A stretch of 7,358 nucleotides of DNA from contig CALLCD010000170.1 in assembly GCA_938049795.1 (NCBI GenBank), forward strand, positions 1 to 7,358. The letters run 5' to 3'. The notes beneath the pieces are model-generated. The model was not told the origin of the DNA. It did not search any database and saw nothing but the letters and a program-made list of their open reading frames with translations. Below are positions 1 to 6,338 of the stretch, piece by piece (position 1 is the stretch's first letter; each line of letters begins with the position of its first letter). The DNA comes from an uncultured Hyphomonadaceae bacterium. GTDB lineage: Bacteria > Pseudomonadota > Alphaproteobacteria > Caulobacterales > Hyphomonadaceae. Made by a program: the position numbers and the translations under genes.

Positions 1-27
1 CCCCTTCCCTGAACCCGCCCCAGCGCC

Positions 28-33
28 TATACC
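28..33 (+). promoter_or_regulatory. Possible -10 box giving a leaderless start
   Basis: TATACC lies 7 bases upstream of the ATG at 41, so transcription would begin at or next to the start codon. No Shine-Dalgarno-like purine stretch precedes this ATG; the 40 bases before it are C-rich. A matching -35 box is poor (TTCCCT at 5-10 with 17-base spacing). The weak -35 keeps this tentative. Confidence 0.3.
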
Positions 34-40
34 CCGCGCC

Positions 41-1165
41 ATGACCGATCTTTCTGCGACCAGTTTCATCTCGCCGGGCTTCGAGCCTGTGGCCGACGCC
101 TTCCTCGAGAACTTTGACGAAGGGCTCGAGCTTGGCGCAGGCTTTGCCGCCTTCCAGAACGGCGAATGCCTGATCGACATTCAAGCCGGCTTTACCGACC
201 GCAAATCAACCGATCCGTGGACAGACAAAACCCTTGTGCCGGTCTATTCGGTCAGCAAAGGCATCTCGGCGCTTGTGATCGCGCTTCTGGTCGAGCGCGG
301 CCTTGTTGAGTATGACAAACCGCTCGCCCACTATTGGCCCGAATTTGCAGCCCACGGTAAAGGCGCGCTCACCGTGGCCCAAGCCCTCTCCCACCAGGCG
401 GGCGTGCCGGGCTTTGTCGACCCCATCGACCCCGCCCTCTGGCTCGACCCGCCCGCGCTGTCTGCCCGTCTTGCCGACGAGCCGCCGCAATGGACCCCGG
501 GCACAGGCTCTGGCTACCATCCGCTCAGCTGGGGCTATATCGCAGGCGAACTTGTCACGCGCGTCTCGGACAAAAGCCTTGGCACGATACTGCGCGAGGA
601 GATTTGCGCCCCGCAGGAAATCGACTTCCACATCGGCCTGCCCGCCTCCGAACACGCCCGCTGCGCCGACCTTAAACGCCCCACCGCCTTCCCTGATCTT
701 GGTGAAATCACCGACATCCGCCGCAGCGCTTTTCTGACCAAATGGGCCTCGCCCAATCGCGGCGGGGCAGAGTGGCGGCAAATCGAAATCCCCTCGGCAA
801 ACGGCCACGGCACCGCCCGCTCTGTGGCGCAGCTTTACGGCCTCTATGCCAATGGCGGCAAAATCGGCGACACAGCCCTGTTCGGCGCGGCGACCTATGA
901 CGCGCTGACCGCAGAACGGGCGGCTGGACCAGACCGCGTCCTGCCCTTCGACATGTCCTTTGGCGCGGGCATTATGCGCAACTCCAATCTCGCCTTTGGC
1001 CCAGATCGGGACACATTGGGACATTCAGGCTGGGGCGGGTCTGCTGGCTTTGGCGATCCATCGCGACAACTATCGGCCGGATATGTCATGAACCGGCAAA
1101 GCAATATCCTGTTGGGCGATCCGAGGCCAACGCGGCTATTTGCCAGTCTTTACGGGTGTTTTTGA
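41..1165 (+). CDS. Serine hydrolase, beta-lactamase family (class C / EstB-like)
   Basis: This 374-residue protein belongs to the serine beta-lactamase-like superfamily (Pfam Beta-lactamase, the class C, EstB esterase and LACTB group). Visible motifs are SVSK at residues 70-73 (nucleophile Ser70, general base Lys73), Tyr159 in GYHP as the YxN-type catalytic tyrosine, and HSG at 328-330 followed by WGGS as the KTG-equivalent. There is no signal peptide or lipobox, so the protein is probably cytosolic. That fits an esterase, amidase or peptidase better than a periplasmic beta-lactamase; the substrate cannot be read from the sequence. Length and motif order are complete. The start at 41 leaves a normal N-terminal lead of about 65 residues before the nucleophile. 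No Shine-Dalgarno is visible. The gene stands alone, with rarD converging on it from the right beyond a candidate sRNA. Confidence is high for the fold and low for any specific reaction. Confidence 0.93.
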   Translation: MTDLSATSFISPGFEPVADAFLENFDEGLELGAGFAAFQNGECLIDIQAGFTDRKSTDPWTDKTLVPVYSVSKGISALVIALLVERGLVEYDKPLAHYWPEFAAHGKGALTVAQALSHQAGVPGFVDPIDPALWLDPPALSARLADEPPQWTPGTGSGYHPLSWGYIAGELVTRVSDKSLGTILREEICAPQEIDFHIGLPASEHARCADLKRPTAFPDLGEITDIRRSAFLTKWASPNRGGAEWRQIEIPSANGHGTARSVAQLYGLYANGGKIGDTALFGAATYDALTAERAAGPDRVLPFDMSFGAGIMRNSNLAFGPDRDTLGHSGWGGSAGFGDPSRQLSAGYVMNRQSNILLGDPRPTRLFASLYGCF

Positions 1166-1219
1166 GCGCACGCTTCGTGTTTTACGATGTTTGCGCCAAA
1201 AAACGCCTCACAGGGGAAA

Positions 1220-1236
1220 CTGGCACGCCTCCTGCA
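1220..1236 (+). promoter_or_regulatory. Sigma-54 (RpoN) promoter, -24/-12
   Basis: The sequence reads CTGGCACG-CCTC-CTGCA, against the RpoN consensus YTGGCACG-N4-TTGCW. The invariant GG (1222-1223) and GC (1234-1235) are exactly 12 bases apart, as the family requires. Only the first T of TTGC is replaced, by C. The predicted transcription start is about 1247. It faces right into a gap that contains no gene before the terminator at 1278-1317, so its product would be a short RNA. Sigma-54 promoters need an ATP-dependent enhancer-binding protein; I see no clear named activator site, though one inverted half-site pair lies upstream (1093-1100 and 1139-1146). Confidence 0.75.
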
Positions 1237-1245
1237 ATTAGGAGG
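1228..1245. repeat. Perfect 6-bp inverted repeat over the -12 box
   Basis: CCTCCT (1228-1233) and AGGAGG (1240-1245) are perfect inverted complements around a 6-base loop, GCAATT. The repeat covers the -12 element of the sigma-54 promoter and ends just before the predicted start, so it would not be in that transcript. It could be an operator or simply chance. In any transcript reading through from the serine hydrolase gene it would form a hairpin. Confidence 0.5.
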
Positions 1246-1246
1246 A

Positions 1247-1317
1247 CAGAGCTTAACTCCCTCTGCTAAACACCTAAACCTCGGCCCGCCTTGATTGGTC
1301 CGCCGGGGTCTTTTTTT
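1247..1317 (+). ncRNA. Candidate sigma-54-dependent small RNA (about 71 nt)
   Basis: The boundaries come from the sigma-54 promoter (start about 12 bases after the -12 GC) and the U-run of the intrinsic terminator. No ATG occurs in the interval, and the only TTG frame starts inside the terminator hairpin, so it is unlikely to encode protein. The predicted fold has three parts. A 5' stem pairs CAGAG (1247-1251) with CTCTG (1261-1265), closing a 9-nt loop, CUUAACUCC. An unpaired A-rich linker runs 1266-1277. The terminator hairpin follows. The CUCCCUCU stretch (1257-1264) is complementary to purine-rich ribosome binding sites, like the CU-rich seeds known in many alphaproteobacterial sRNAs. That the stem begins exactly at the predicted +1 supports the call. 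I recognise no named family, and the targets are unknown. Alternatively, the promoter could be fortuitous and the hairpin simply end the upstream gene. Confidence 0.55.
1278..1317 (+). terminator. Intrinsic terminator, + strand
   Basis: ACCTCGGC (1278-1285) pairs with GCCGGGGT (1302-1309), an 8-bp stem with one G-U pair and a 16-base loop in which GCC/GGT may add pairs. It is followed by C and seven T (1311-1317). The T-run shows it acts on the + strand, ending the candidate sRNA and any read-through from the serine hydrolase gene. It also lies 24 bp past the stop of the convergent rarD. In that direction only a short TTT follows the stem, so it would be weak for rarD. Confidence 0.8.
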
Positions 1318-1340
1318 GTCTGAAGGGTTTTGAGGAGCCC

Positions 1341-2237
1341 TCAGCCCACCGGTGTCACTTTCGCCCGCCGCGCCATTTTCAGACTGTCGAGCGAGAACAC
1401 GAGCAGCGCCGTCCAGATAAAGCCAAACGCAACACTATGGGTCGGCCCGAACACTTCGCGGAACACCACAATCGCGAGCAGGAATTGCAGCGTCGGCCCG
1501 ATATATTGCATCATGCCGACCGTGGTAAATGTCAGCCGCTTAGCCGCCAGCGCAAACAAGATCAGCGGAAACGCCGTTAGCGGTCCGGCGAGCAGCAACA
1601 GACCAATATCCCGCGCCGTCCCCTCGCCCCAGACCGCCCCGCCACCGCCGTCGAACTGGAAGAGCCACAAGACCGCGAGCGGAAACAGAATGGCCGCTTC
1701 GACCACAAATCCCGCCCGCCCATCAATCACAAGAAATTTCCGGATCAGCGAATAGCCCGCAAAACTAAAGCACAAAAACAGCGCCACAACCGGCACCGCC
1801 CCAAGCGCCAGCGCCATCACGCCAACCCCGATCGCTGCCAATGCCACCGCGCTCCATTGCATCGGCCGGAGCCGCTCGGTCAGAAACACTGCGCCAATGG
1901 CCACATTCACCAGCGGATTAACATAATAGCCAAGGCTCGCCTCCAGCACACGGCCCTCACCCACCGCCCAGATATAGACCAGCCAATTGCCCGCAATCAG
2001 CAACGCCGACACAGCCAGCCACGCCGCCATCTTCCGATTGAGCGCCGCTTTAAGCTCCGGCAAAGCGCCCGCAATCGCGAGCAGGATCAGCCCCGTCGGC
2101 AGCGACCAGACAATCCGGTGCGCCAGCATCAGCTCAGGGGCGATATGCCCGAGCGCTTTGAAATAGAGCGGCAACATCCCCCAGATGAGGTAAGCTCCAA
2201 GGGCGCTGAAAAATCCAAGACGTACACTTTGCGACAT
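1341..2237 (-). CDS. rarD: RarD-family EamA/DMT transporter
   Basis: This 298-residue inner-membrane protein has about ten hydrophobic segments (near residues 8-25, 35-55, 71-91, 99-119, 126-145, 147-168, 177-194, 210-230, 237-257, 268-284), the layout of the drug/metabolite transporter superfamily. The RarD subgroup is marked by AHRIVWS (39-45), NWLVYIWAV (84-92), LEASLGYYVNPLVNV (98-112) and GMMQYIGPTLQFLLAI (241-256). RarD was named in the context of chloramphenicol sensitivity; the physiological substrate is not established, and metabolite export is the usual guess. Length is typical. The loop at 196-205 has a run of four glycines. It lies 55 bp after the M61 peptidase gene on the same strand and is probably co-transcribed with it. 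No Shine-Dalgarno precedes the ATG at 2237; GATAAC 12 bases upstream could be a -10 box for an internal promoter with a very short leader. Confidence 0.93.
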   Translation of the reverse strand: MSQSVRLGFFSALGAYLIWGMLPLYFKALGHIAPELMLAHRIVWSLPTGLILLAIAGALPELKAALNRKMAAWLAVSALLIAGNWLVYIWAVGEGRVLEASLGYYVNPLVNVAIGAVFLTERLRPMQWSAVALAAIGVGVMALALGAVPVVALFLCFSFAGYSLIRKFLVIDGRAGFVVEAAILFPLAVLWLFQFDGGGGAVWGEGTARDIGLLLLAGPLTAFPLILFALAAKRLTFTTVGMMQYIGPTLQFLLAIVVFREVFGPTHSVAFGFIWTALLVFSLDSLKMARRAKVTPVG

Positions 2238-2292
2238 GGCCGAGCCGTTATCAGCGTCCGCGCAAAATGCAAAGCCCGGGTTTGCGTCCAGC

Positions 2293-4110
2293 CTAATCGC
2301 TGCTGCCGAGCCAATTGTCGCGAAACGCGCTCTGCCCGGGCGTCGCCGCCGCGTCGATCACAAGCTCCAGTGCCGGATCATGCCCGAGCACCAGCGTCGC
2401 CGTCCTCCCCGTCCCGCGCTGTACATAGGCAATCTCGACCTCGTCGCCGGGCGTATGCCGCCCAATGGCGCGTGCGATATCGTCCGCACTGTCTATTTTG
2501 TAGCGGCCAACCCGGACAATCTCGTCGCCGCGATCAAGCCCCGCCACATAGAGCGGTGTGCCGCGCAGCGTGTTCGAGCTGATCGAGACACTGCGCCCCT
2601 CGCTCTCATATTGCGGATTGCCGATCCATGCGCCCACCGGATTTGCCCGCTGCAAGACCAGTCCCGCCTGCGCCAGAAGCGGCACAAAATCGGGCAGGGC
2701 GCCGGTCTCGATATAAGTGCCAAAGAAGTGATCGGCAAAGCCTTCATCCCCCGTCACCTCCGCGAGCGCCTCATGCAGATTGTCTTGGCTGTAGGGCGTC
2801 TGCGACCGGCCATAACGCTGCCAGAGATGACGCATATAATCGTCCAGCGTGACATCATCGAACTGCCCTCGCAAAGACAGGTCAAGCGCAAGCGCCACCA
2901 TCGCACCATAGGGATAATAGGAGACAAATGTGTTGGCATTATTGGTCGGATCAATCGCCGCCGCCGCATCGACAAAAGGCGCGCGCAGGCTCATATCGCG
3001 CGGCGAGCGGATGTCGCGCCCGGGCGCATTGAGAATGCGGCTGAGCGTACCGCCCAGTCGGCTGACATAGCCTTCAACCGATTGCTCGCCCGCACGGCGG
3101 ATCGTCAGCGGGCCATAATAGCTCGTAAACCCTTCGGCAAACCAGAGATAATGGCTCGGATTGGCGTCGGTAAAATCAAACGGTTCGAGATCGGCAGGGC
3201 GCAGCCGTTCGACATTCCACGCATGGATAAATTCATGCGAGAGCGTGCCCAATTGCCCAAAGTCCGCCTCCAACAGCGAGGCAGAGCTTGTCAATATGGT
3301 CGAGTTGCGATGCTCCATCCCGTCGCCGCTAACATGGGGCAGATAGTCGGCGATGAACGTATACGTGCCGCCATCAAAGCGCGGCGCTTCGCCAAACAGC
3401 TTGATCTGTTCGGCCACAACCCGTTTGGCTTTCTCGGTGTAAAGATCAAGGTCTTCTTCCGTACCATCATGATGCAGCGCCAGCCGGATCTTCTGCGCGC
3501 TGTCGCCCTCGCCGATTTGCCATTCGCGCAAATCAAACGCGGACAGTTCAACCGGACTGTCCATGAAATATTGCAAATCCGGCGCGGTAAAACTGAGCGG
3601 GTCTGAAGTGGCAAACAATTGCGTCGCCACGCGCCAATCCTCACCCGCAGGATCAAAATTGATCTCCACGGCCCGATCCTCCAGCCCCCTCGCCCACATA
3701 AATGTCGCCGGCGCATTCAGATGCGCATGGGTCAGATCAATCTGGCTATAGGTGCCATCCGCCCGATCCGCATAAAGCTTATAGGCCAGGTCCACCGCGC
3801 CCGAATGCCCGATAATCTGCCATGAATAAGGATCGGTCTGCACCACATCAAGCGGCCGCCCCGCAGGGGTCTGGGCGACGACCTCATAGACGTTTTTTGC
3901 AAACTCGTGAATGGCATAGCGCCCGGGCGAACTGCGCGACATCTGCACCGTCAGCGGCCCGGCCTCAAGATCGCGCAGCTCCAGCGTGATCAGCGCTTCA
4001 TGATGGACCGCGTTCGGAAACGACACATCATAGCGTACCGGCGCATCCGTCTGCGCAGTGGCCAGCCCGCCAAGCGACAGGCTCAAAACAGCAAGGGCAG
4101 AACGTCTCAT
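2293..4110 (-). CDS. Secreted M61-family metallopeptidase with PDZ domain
   Basis: This 605-residue zinc peptidase is of family M61 (glycyl aminopeptidase-like). The N-terminus is a signal peptide: MRRS, a hydrophobic stretch to about residue 16, and ATA at 17-19 as the likely cleavage site before Gln20. The mature enzyme should therefore be periplasmic. An N-terminal beta-rich domain (about 25-200) precedes the catalytic domain. That domain has GMEHRNS (264-270), the zinc motif HEFIH (292-296; His292, Glu293, His296) and the third ligand Glu326 in WFAEGFTSYY. A C-terminal PDZ domain covers about 505-580, with GDEIVRVG at 528-535. The frame is open back to 4299, but the start at 4110 is preferred because GGAGAGAG (4121-4114) sits just upstream and the signal peptide begins there. 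The extra 63 codons would have no secretion signal and would overlap hisC on the other strand. It is first in a two-gene unit with rarD. The exact substrate is unknown. Confidence 0.93.
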   Translation of the reverse strand: MRRSALAVLSLSLGGLATAQTDAPVRYDVSFPNAVHHEALITLELRDLEAGPLTVQMSRSSPGRYAIHEFAKNVYEVVAQTPAGRPLDVVQTDPYSWQIIGHSGAVDLAYKLYADRADGTYSQIDLTHAHLNAPATFMWARGLEDRAVEINFDPAGEDWRVATQLFATSDPLSFTAPDLQYFMDSPVELSAFDLREWQIGEGDSAQKIRLALHHDGTEEDLDLYTEKAKRVVAEQIKLFGEAPRFDGGTYTFIADYLPHVSGDGMEHRNSTILTSSASLLEADFGQLGTLSHEFIHAWNVERLRPADLEPFDFTDANPSHYLWFAEGFTSYYGPLTIRRAGEQSVEGYVSRLGGTLSRILNAPGRDIRSPRDMSLRAPFVDAAAAIDPTNNANTFVSYYPYGAMVALALDLSLRGQFDDVTLDDYMRHLWQRYGRSQTPYSQDNLHEALAEVTGDEGFADHFFGTYIETGALPDFVPLLAQAGLVLQRANPVGAWIGNPQYESEGRSVSISSNTLRGTPLYVAGLDRGDEIVRVGRYKIDSADDIARAIGRHTPGDEVEIAYVQRGTGRTATLVLGHDPALELVIDAAATPGQSAFRDNWLGSSD

Positions 4111-4113
4111 AAT

Positions 4114-4121
4114 CTCTCTCC
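4114..4121 (-). promoter_or_regulatory. Shine-Dalgarno of the M61 peptidase
   Basis: On the - strand this reads GGAGAGAG, with the GGAG core 7 bases before the ATG at 4110. It decides the start over the upstream in-frame ATG at 4299. Confidence 0.75.
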
Positions 4122-4250
4122 AATCGGGCACCGGCGGCCCGCAAAATTTCGCCAGACCATTCTTGCTGCATATTCGGGCCATGTCCACGGCGAGGACACA
4201 CGGCTTGACCTTTGCCAACAAATTCCGCAACTGCCAGAGCACAAACCAAT

Positions 4251-4254
4251 GGAG
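4251..4254 (+). promoter_or_regulatory. Shine-Dalgarno of hisC
   Basis: GGAG lies 7 bases before the ATG at 4262 and fixes this start over the in-frame ATG at 4058, which lies inside the peptidase gene. An out-of-frame ATG at 4257 stops after two codons (ATG ACA TGA) and is probably meaningless. Confidence 0.7.
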
Positions 4255-4261
4255 CGATGAC

Positions 4262-5335
4262 ATGACCGGCCCCCAGCCTCTTCCGAACATTCTGGACATT
4301 GTCCCCTATAAGGGCGGCGAACCGGCCGAGGGCGGCTGGAAACTGTCCTCAAACGAAAACCCGCTCGGGGCCTCACCCGCCGCCATAGACGCCGTAGCCC
4401 AAGCGGCCAAAGGCATGGAGCGTTATCCCGATGGCGGCGCAAGCCAACTCCGCCGCGCCATTGCCGCCAAATATGGCCTCGATGCTGACCGCATTGTCTG
4501 TGGTTCCGGCTCGGACGAGATTTTCCAATTGCTGGGCCGCGCCTATCTGCGCCCGGGCGACGAGATCATCCAGACCAAGCACGCCTTCCTTGTCTATCGC
4601 TTGGTCGCCCAGCAAAGCGGCGCAGTGACCCTCAGCGCAGACGAGCAGGACTACACCGCCGATGTAGACGCCATGCTCGCCTTGGTCAGCGACAAAACCC
4701 GCATCGTCTTCCTCGCCAATCCGAACAACCCAACCGGCACCTATATTCCCTTTGATGAGGTCAAACGCCTACATGCCGGCCTGCGCGAAGACATTCTTCT
4801 GGTGCTCGACGGCGCCTATGCCGAATATGTCCGCAAGAATGATTATGACGCCGGAACCGCGCTGGCGGGCGAAGCGCAGAATGTCCTGATGACGCGGACT
4901 TTCTCGAAAATTCATGGCCTCGCCGCGCTGCGTCTTGGCTGGGCTTATGGCCCTGAAAGCGTCATCGACGCCATCCACAGAGTGCGCGGGCCGTTCAATG
5001 TCAACGCGCCAGCGCTCGCCGCAGGGGTGGCCGCGCTTGCCGATGATGCATTTGTCGAAGCGTCCGTCGCCCATAATGACGCTGAACTGGTCCGCATGAC
5101 CAAAGGCCTCTCCGCGCTCGGGTTTGAACTTGTCCCCAGCGTCGGCAATTTCCTCCTGATCCGGTTTGCCTCCGAGGCCGAGAAAAAAGCCGCCGACGCG
5201 TTCCTGCGCGCCCGCAACATCGTAATCCGCGACATGACCGCTTACGGATTGCCCGACTGTTTGCGGCTGTCTTTTGGCACCGCCGAGGCGGACACAGACG
5301 TGCTCGCCGCGTTCAAAGCCTTCAAGGCGGGTTAA
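4262..5335 (+). CDS. hisC: Histidinol-phosphate / aromatic aminotransferase (HisC family)
   Basis: This 357-residue, PLP-dependent, cytosolic class I/II aminotransferase is of normal HisC length. Motifs in order are SNENPLG (30-36, substrate and PLP contacts), RYPDGG (54-59), NPNNPTG (153-159, with the conserved PLP-contacting Asn), LDGAYAEY (182-189; Asp183 pairs with the PLP ring nitrogen, Tyr186), TFSKIHGLAALRLGW (213-227; Lys216 forms the Schiff base) and RLSFGT (335-340, carboxylate-binding Arg). HisC converts imidazole-acetol phosphate and glutamate to histidinol phosphate. Alphaproteobacterial homologues next to tyrA often also transaminate prephenate, phenylpyruvate or hydroxyphenylpyruvate. 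The tyrA gene starts 5 bp downstream and no other his gene is in the window, so I infer a main or shared role in tyrosine and phenylalanine synthesis. Whether a second hisC exists elsewhere in the genome cannot be seen from here. Confidence 0.94.
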   Translation: MTGPQPLPNILDIVPYKGGEPAEGGWKLSSNENPLGASPAAIDAVAQAAKGMERYPDGGASQLRRAIAAKYGLDADRIVCGSGSDEIFQLLGRAYLRPGDEIIQTKHAFLVYRLVAQQSGAVTLSADEQDYTADVDAMLALVSDKTRIVFLANPNNPTGTYIPFDEVKRLHAGLREDILLVLDGAYAEYVRKNDYDAGTALAGEAQNVLMTRTFSKIHGLAALRLGWAYGPESVIDAIHRVRGPFNVNAPALAAGVAALADDAFVEASVAHNDAELVRMTKGLSALGFELVPSVGNFLLIRFASEAEKKAADAFLRARNIVIRDMTAYGLPDCLRLSFGTAEADTDVLAAFKAFKAG

Positions 5336-5340
5336 GTCCG

Positions 5341-6267
5341 ATGGCCGCCCCCGTCTTCAATCATATCGCGATCATCGGCGCAGGGTTGATCGGCGCGTCG
5401 GTTGCGCGCGCGGCGGCAAGCTTCGGCGCGGCGGGGCGGATCACGCTTTATGACGCAGATGCAGACGTGCGCAAACGGGCAGGCGCATTGGACCTTGGCG
5501 AGATTTGCAACTCCGCAGCAGACGCCGCGGACGGCGCTGACTGCGTTATGCTCTGTGTCCCCGTTGGCGCTTTAGGCGCGAGCACCAAGGCCGTCGCAGG
5601 CGCTCTGAAACCCGGCGCAATCCTCACCGATGTCGGTTCGGTCAAAGCCAAAGCGCACGACGCCATGGCAGAACATTGCCCCGACCACGCCCATCTCATC
5701 CCCGGTCACCCGATCGCTGGAACGGAGAAATCAGGCCCAGAAGCCGGATTTAATTCACTTTTTCAGGACGCCTGGTGCATTTTAACGCCAAATAGTGTAG
5801 TCCAAAAAAACTATCCAGATAAAATAGTAGAGTTATCCCGGTTCTGGGAAAACCTTGGGTCTAAAGTTGAAATCATGGATGCAGGACAGCATGACCGCGT
5901 GCTCGCCATCACATCGCACCTGCCGCACCTGATTGCCTATAATATCGTCTCGACCGCCTATGATATGGAATCGGTCGATGACGGGCAGGTCGTCAAATAT
6001 TCCGCTGGCGGCTTCCGCGATTTCACCCGCATTGCCGCCTCCGACCCGACCATGTGGCGCGACGTGTTCCTGAACAATCGCGAAGCCGTGCTTGAAACCC
6101 TTGGCCGCTTCTCCGAAGACCTCGCCGCCCTGCAACGGGCCATCCGCTATGGTGATGGCGACACATTGTTCAACGAATTTACCCGCGCCCGCGGCATCCG
6201 CAAAGCCATCCTCGAAGCGGGCGAGGACTCCGATGCGGTCAATTTCGGGCGTCATACCAAGCCATAG
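5341..6267 (+). CDS. tyrA: Prephenate/arogenate (cyclohexadienyl) dehydrogenase
   Basis: This 308-residue cytosolic enzyme carries out the NAD(P)-dependent oxidative decarboxylation of prephenate or arogenate in tyrosine synthesis. An N-terminal Rossmann fold carries GAGLIG (13-18) with Asp38 at the end of strand 2. Further motifs are LTDVGSVK (95-102), GHPIAGTEKSG (122-132), SHLPHLIAY (192-200, with the catalytic-region His) and GGFRDFTRIA (223-232) in the helical C-terminal domain. There is no fused chorismate mutase or ACT domain, as usual for the alphaproteobacterial TyrA/TyrC form. It starts 5 bp after the hisC stop without a strong Shine-Dalgarno (only AAGGCGG at 5324-5330), so translation is probably coupled to hisC. 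Codons 136-178 are strikingly AT-rich compared with the rest of the gene, but the frame and the flanking motifs are intact. The NAD/NADP and prephenate/arogenate preferences are not decidable here. Confidence 0.94.
   Translation: MAAPVFNHIAIIGAGLIGASVARAAASFGAAGRITLYDADADVRKRAGALDLGEICNSAADAADGADCVMLCVPVGALGASTKAVAGALKPGAILTDVGSVKAKAHDAMAEHCPDHAHLIPGHPIAGTEKSGPEAGFNSLFQDAWCILTPNSVVQKNYPDKIVELSRFWENLGSKVEIMDAGQHDRVLAITSHLPHLIAYNIVSTAYDMESVDDGQVVKYSAGGFRDFTRIAASDPTMWRDVFLNNREAVLETLGRFSEDLAALQRAIRYGDGDTLFNEFTRARGIRKAILEAGEDSDAVNFGRHTKP
5746..5874 (+). other. AT-rich compositional patch inside tyrA
   Basis: The 43 codons 136-178 have 16 ending in G or C (about 37%), against 33 of 43 (about 77%) in the first 43 codons of tyrA, both counted by hand. 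Overall GC in 5751-5880 is 49 of 130 (about 38%). TTA, ATA, GTA and AAA codons cluster here, with a run of seven A at 5804-5810. The protein stays in frame between the conserved HPIAG and SHLPHL motifs. Confidence 0.8.
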
Positions 6268-6302
6268 CGCCCGACACGAACAGGCCGCGCCGTCCGCAGA
6301 TA

Positions 6303-6331
6303 TTGCCAGCCAGACCGGCGCAGCTTATCGC
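6303..6331 (+). promoter_or_regulatory. Possible promoter with leaderless start for the DUF389 gene
   Basis: TTGCCA (6303-6308, five of six matches to TTGACA) is followed after 17 bases by TATCGC (6326-6331), or after 16 bases by TTATCG. Either would place the transcription start at or just before the ATG at 6339. No Shine-Dalgarno precedes that ATG. The -10 match is weak; the gene may instead be read through from tyrA, 71 bp upstream. Confidence 0.3.
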
Positions 6332-6338
6332 TTAGACC

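Larger units (their letters stand above)
4111..4261. promoter_or_regulatory. Divergent intergenic region, M61 peptidase / hisC
   Basis: These 151 bases separate two outward-facing transcription units and should contain both promoters. Toward hisC, TTGACC (4205-4210) is a good -35 match, but at 17-base spacing the -10 (CAACTG, 4228-4233) is poor. Toward the peptidase I see only GAATAT (4175-4170, reading left) as a possible -10, without a convincing -35. No clear operator palindrome or riboswitch-like fold was found. Confidence 0.35.

Noticed and set aside
580..594. A second sigma-54-like sequence, TGGCACG-ATAC-TGCG, inside the serine hydrolase gene
   Set aside because: The GG-to-GC spacing is one base short of the strict requirement, and it lies mid-gene.
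206..1024. A 272-codon open frame on the - strand, antisense to the serine hydrolase
   Set aside because: The composition is Gly/Arg/Ala-rich and there is no motif or ribosome binding site. The + strand gene has complete catalytic motifs.
1168..1183. A small hairpin (GCACG-CTT-CGTGT) with TTT just after the serine hydrolase stop, as a terminator
   Set aside because: The stem is only 5 bp including a G-U pair, and the T-run is very short. The hairpin at 1278-1317 is far stronger.
1240..1245. AGGAGG, which looks like a perfect Shine-Dalgarno
   Set aside because: No ATG, GTG or TTG follows within a usable distance. It is better explained as one arm of the inverted repeat at the promoter.
2236..3606. 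A 456-codon open frame on the + strand, antisense to the M61 peptidase
   Set aside because: Its translation is rich in Arg, Gln, Ile and His without any recognisable domain. It is the expected by-product of a GC-biased gene on the other strand, which has clear zinc-peptidase motifs.
4111..4299. A 63-codon N-terminal extension of the M61 peptidase
   Set aside because: It would run into the hisC start region and bury the signal peptide. A good Shine-Dalgarno and signal sequence support the start at 4110.
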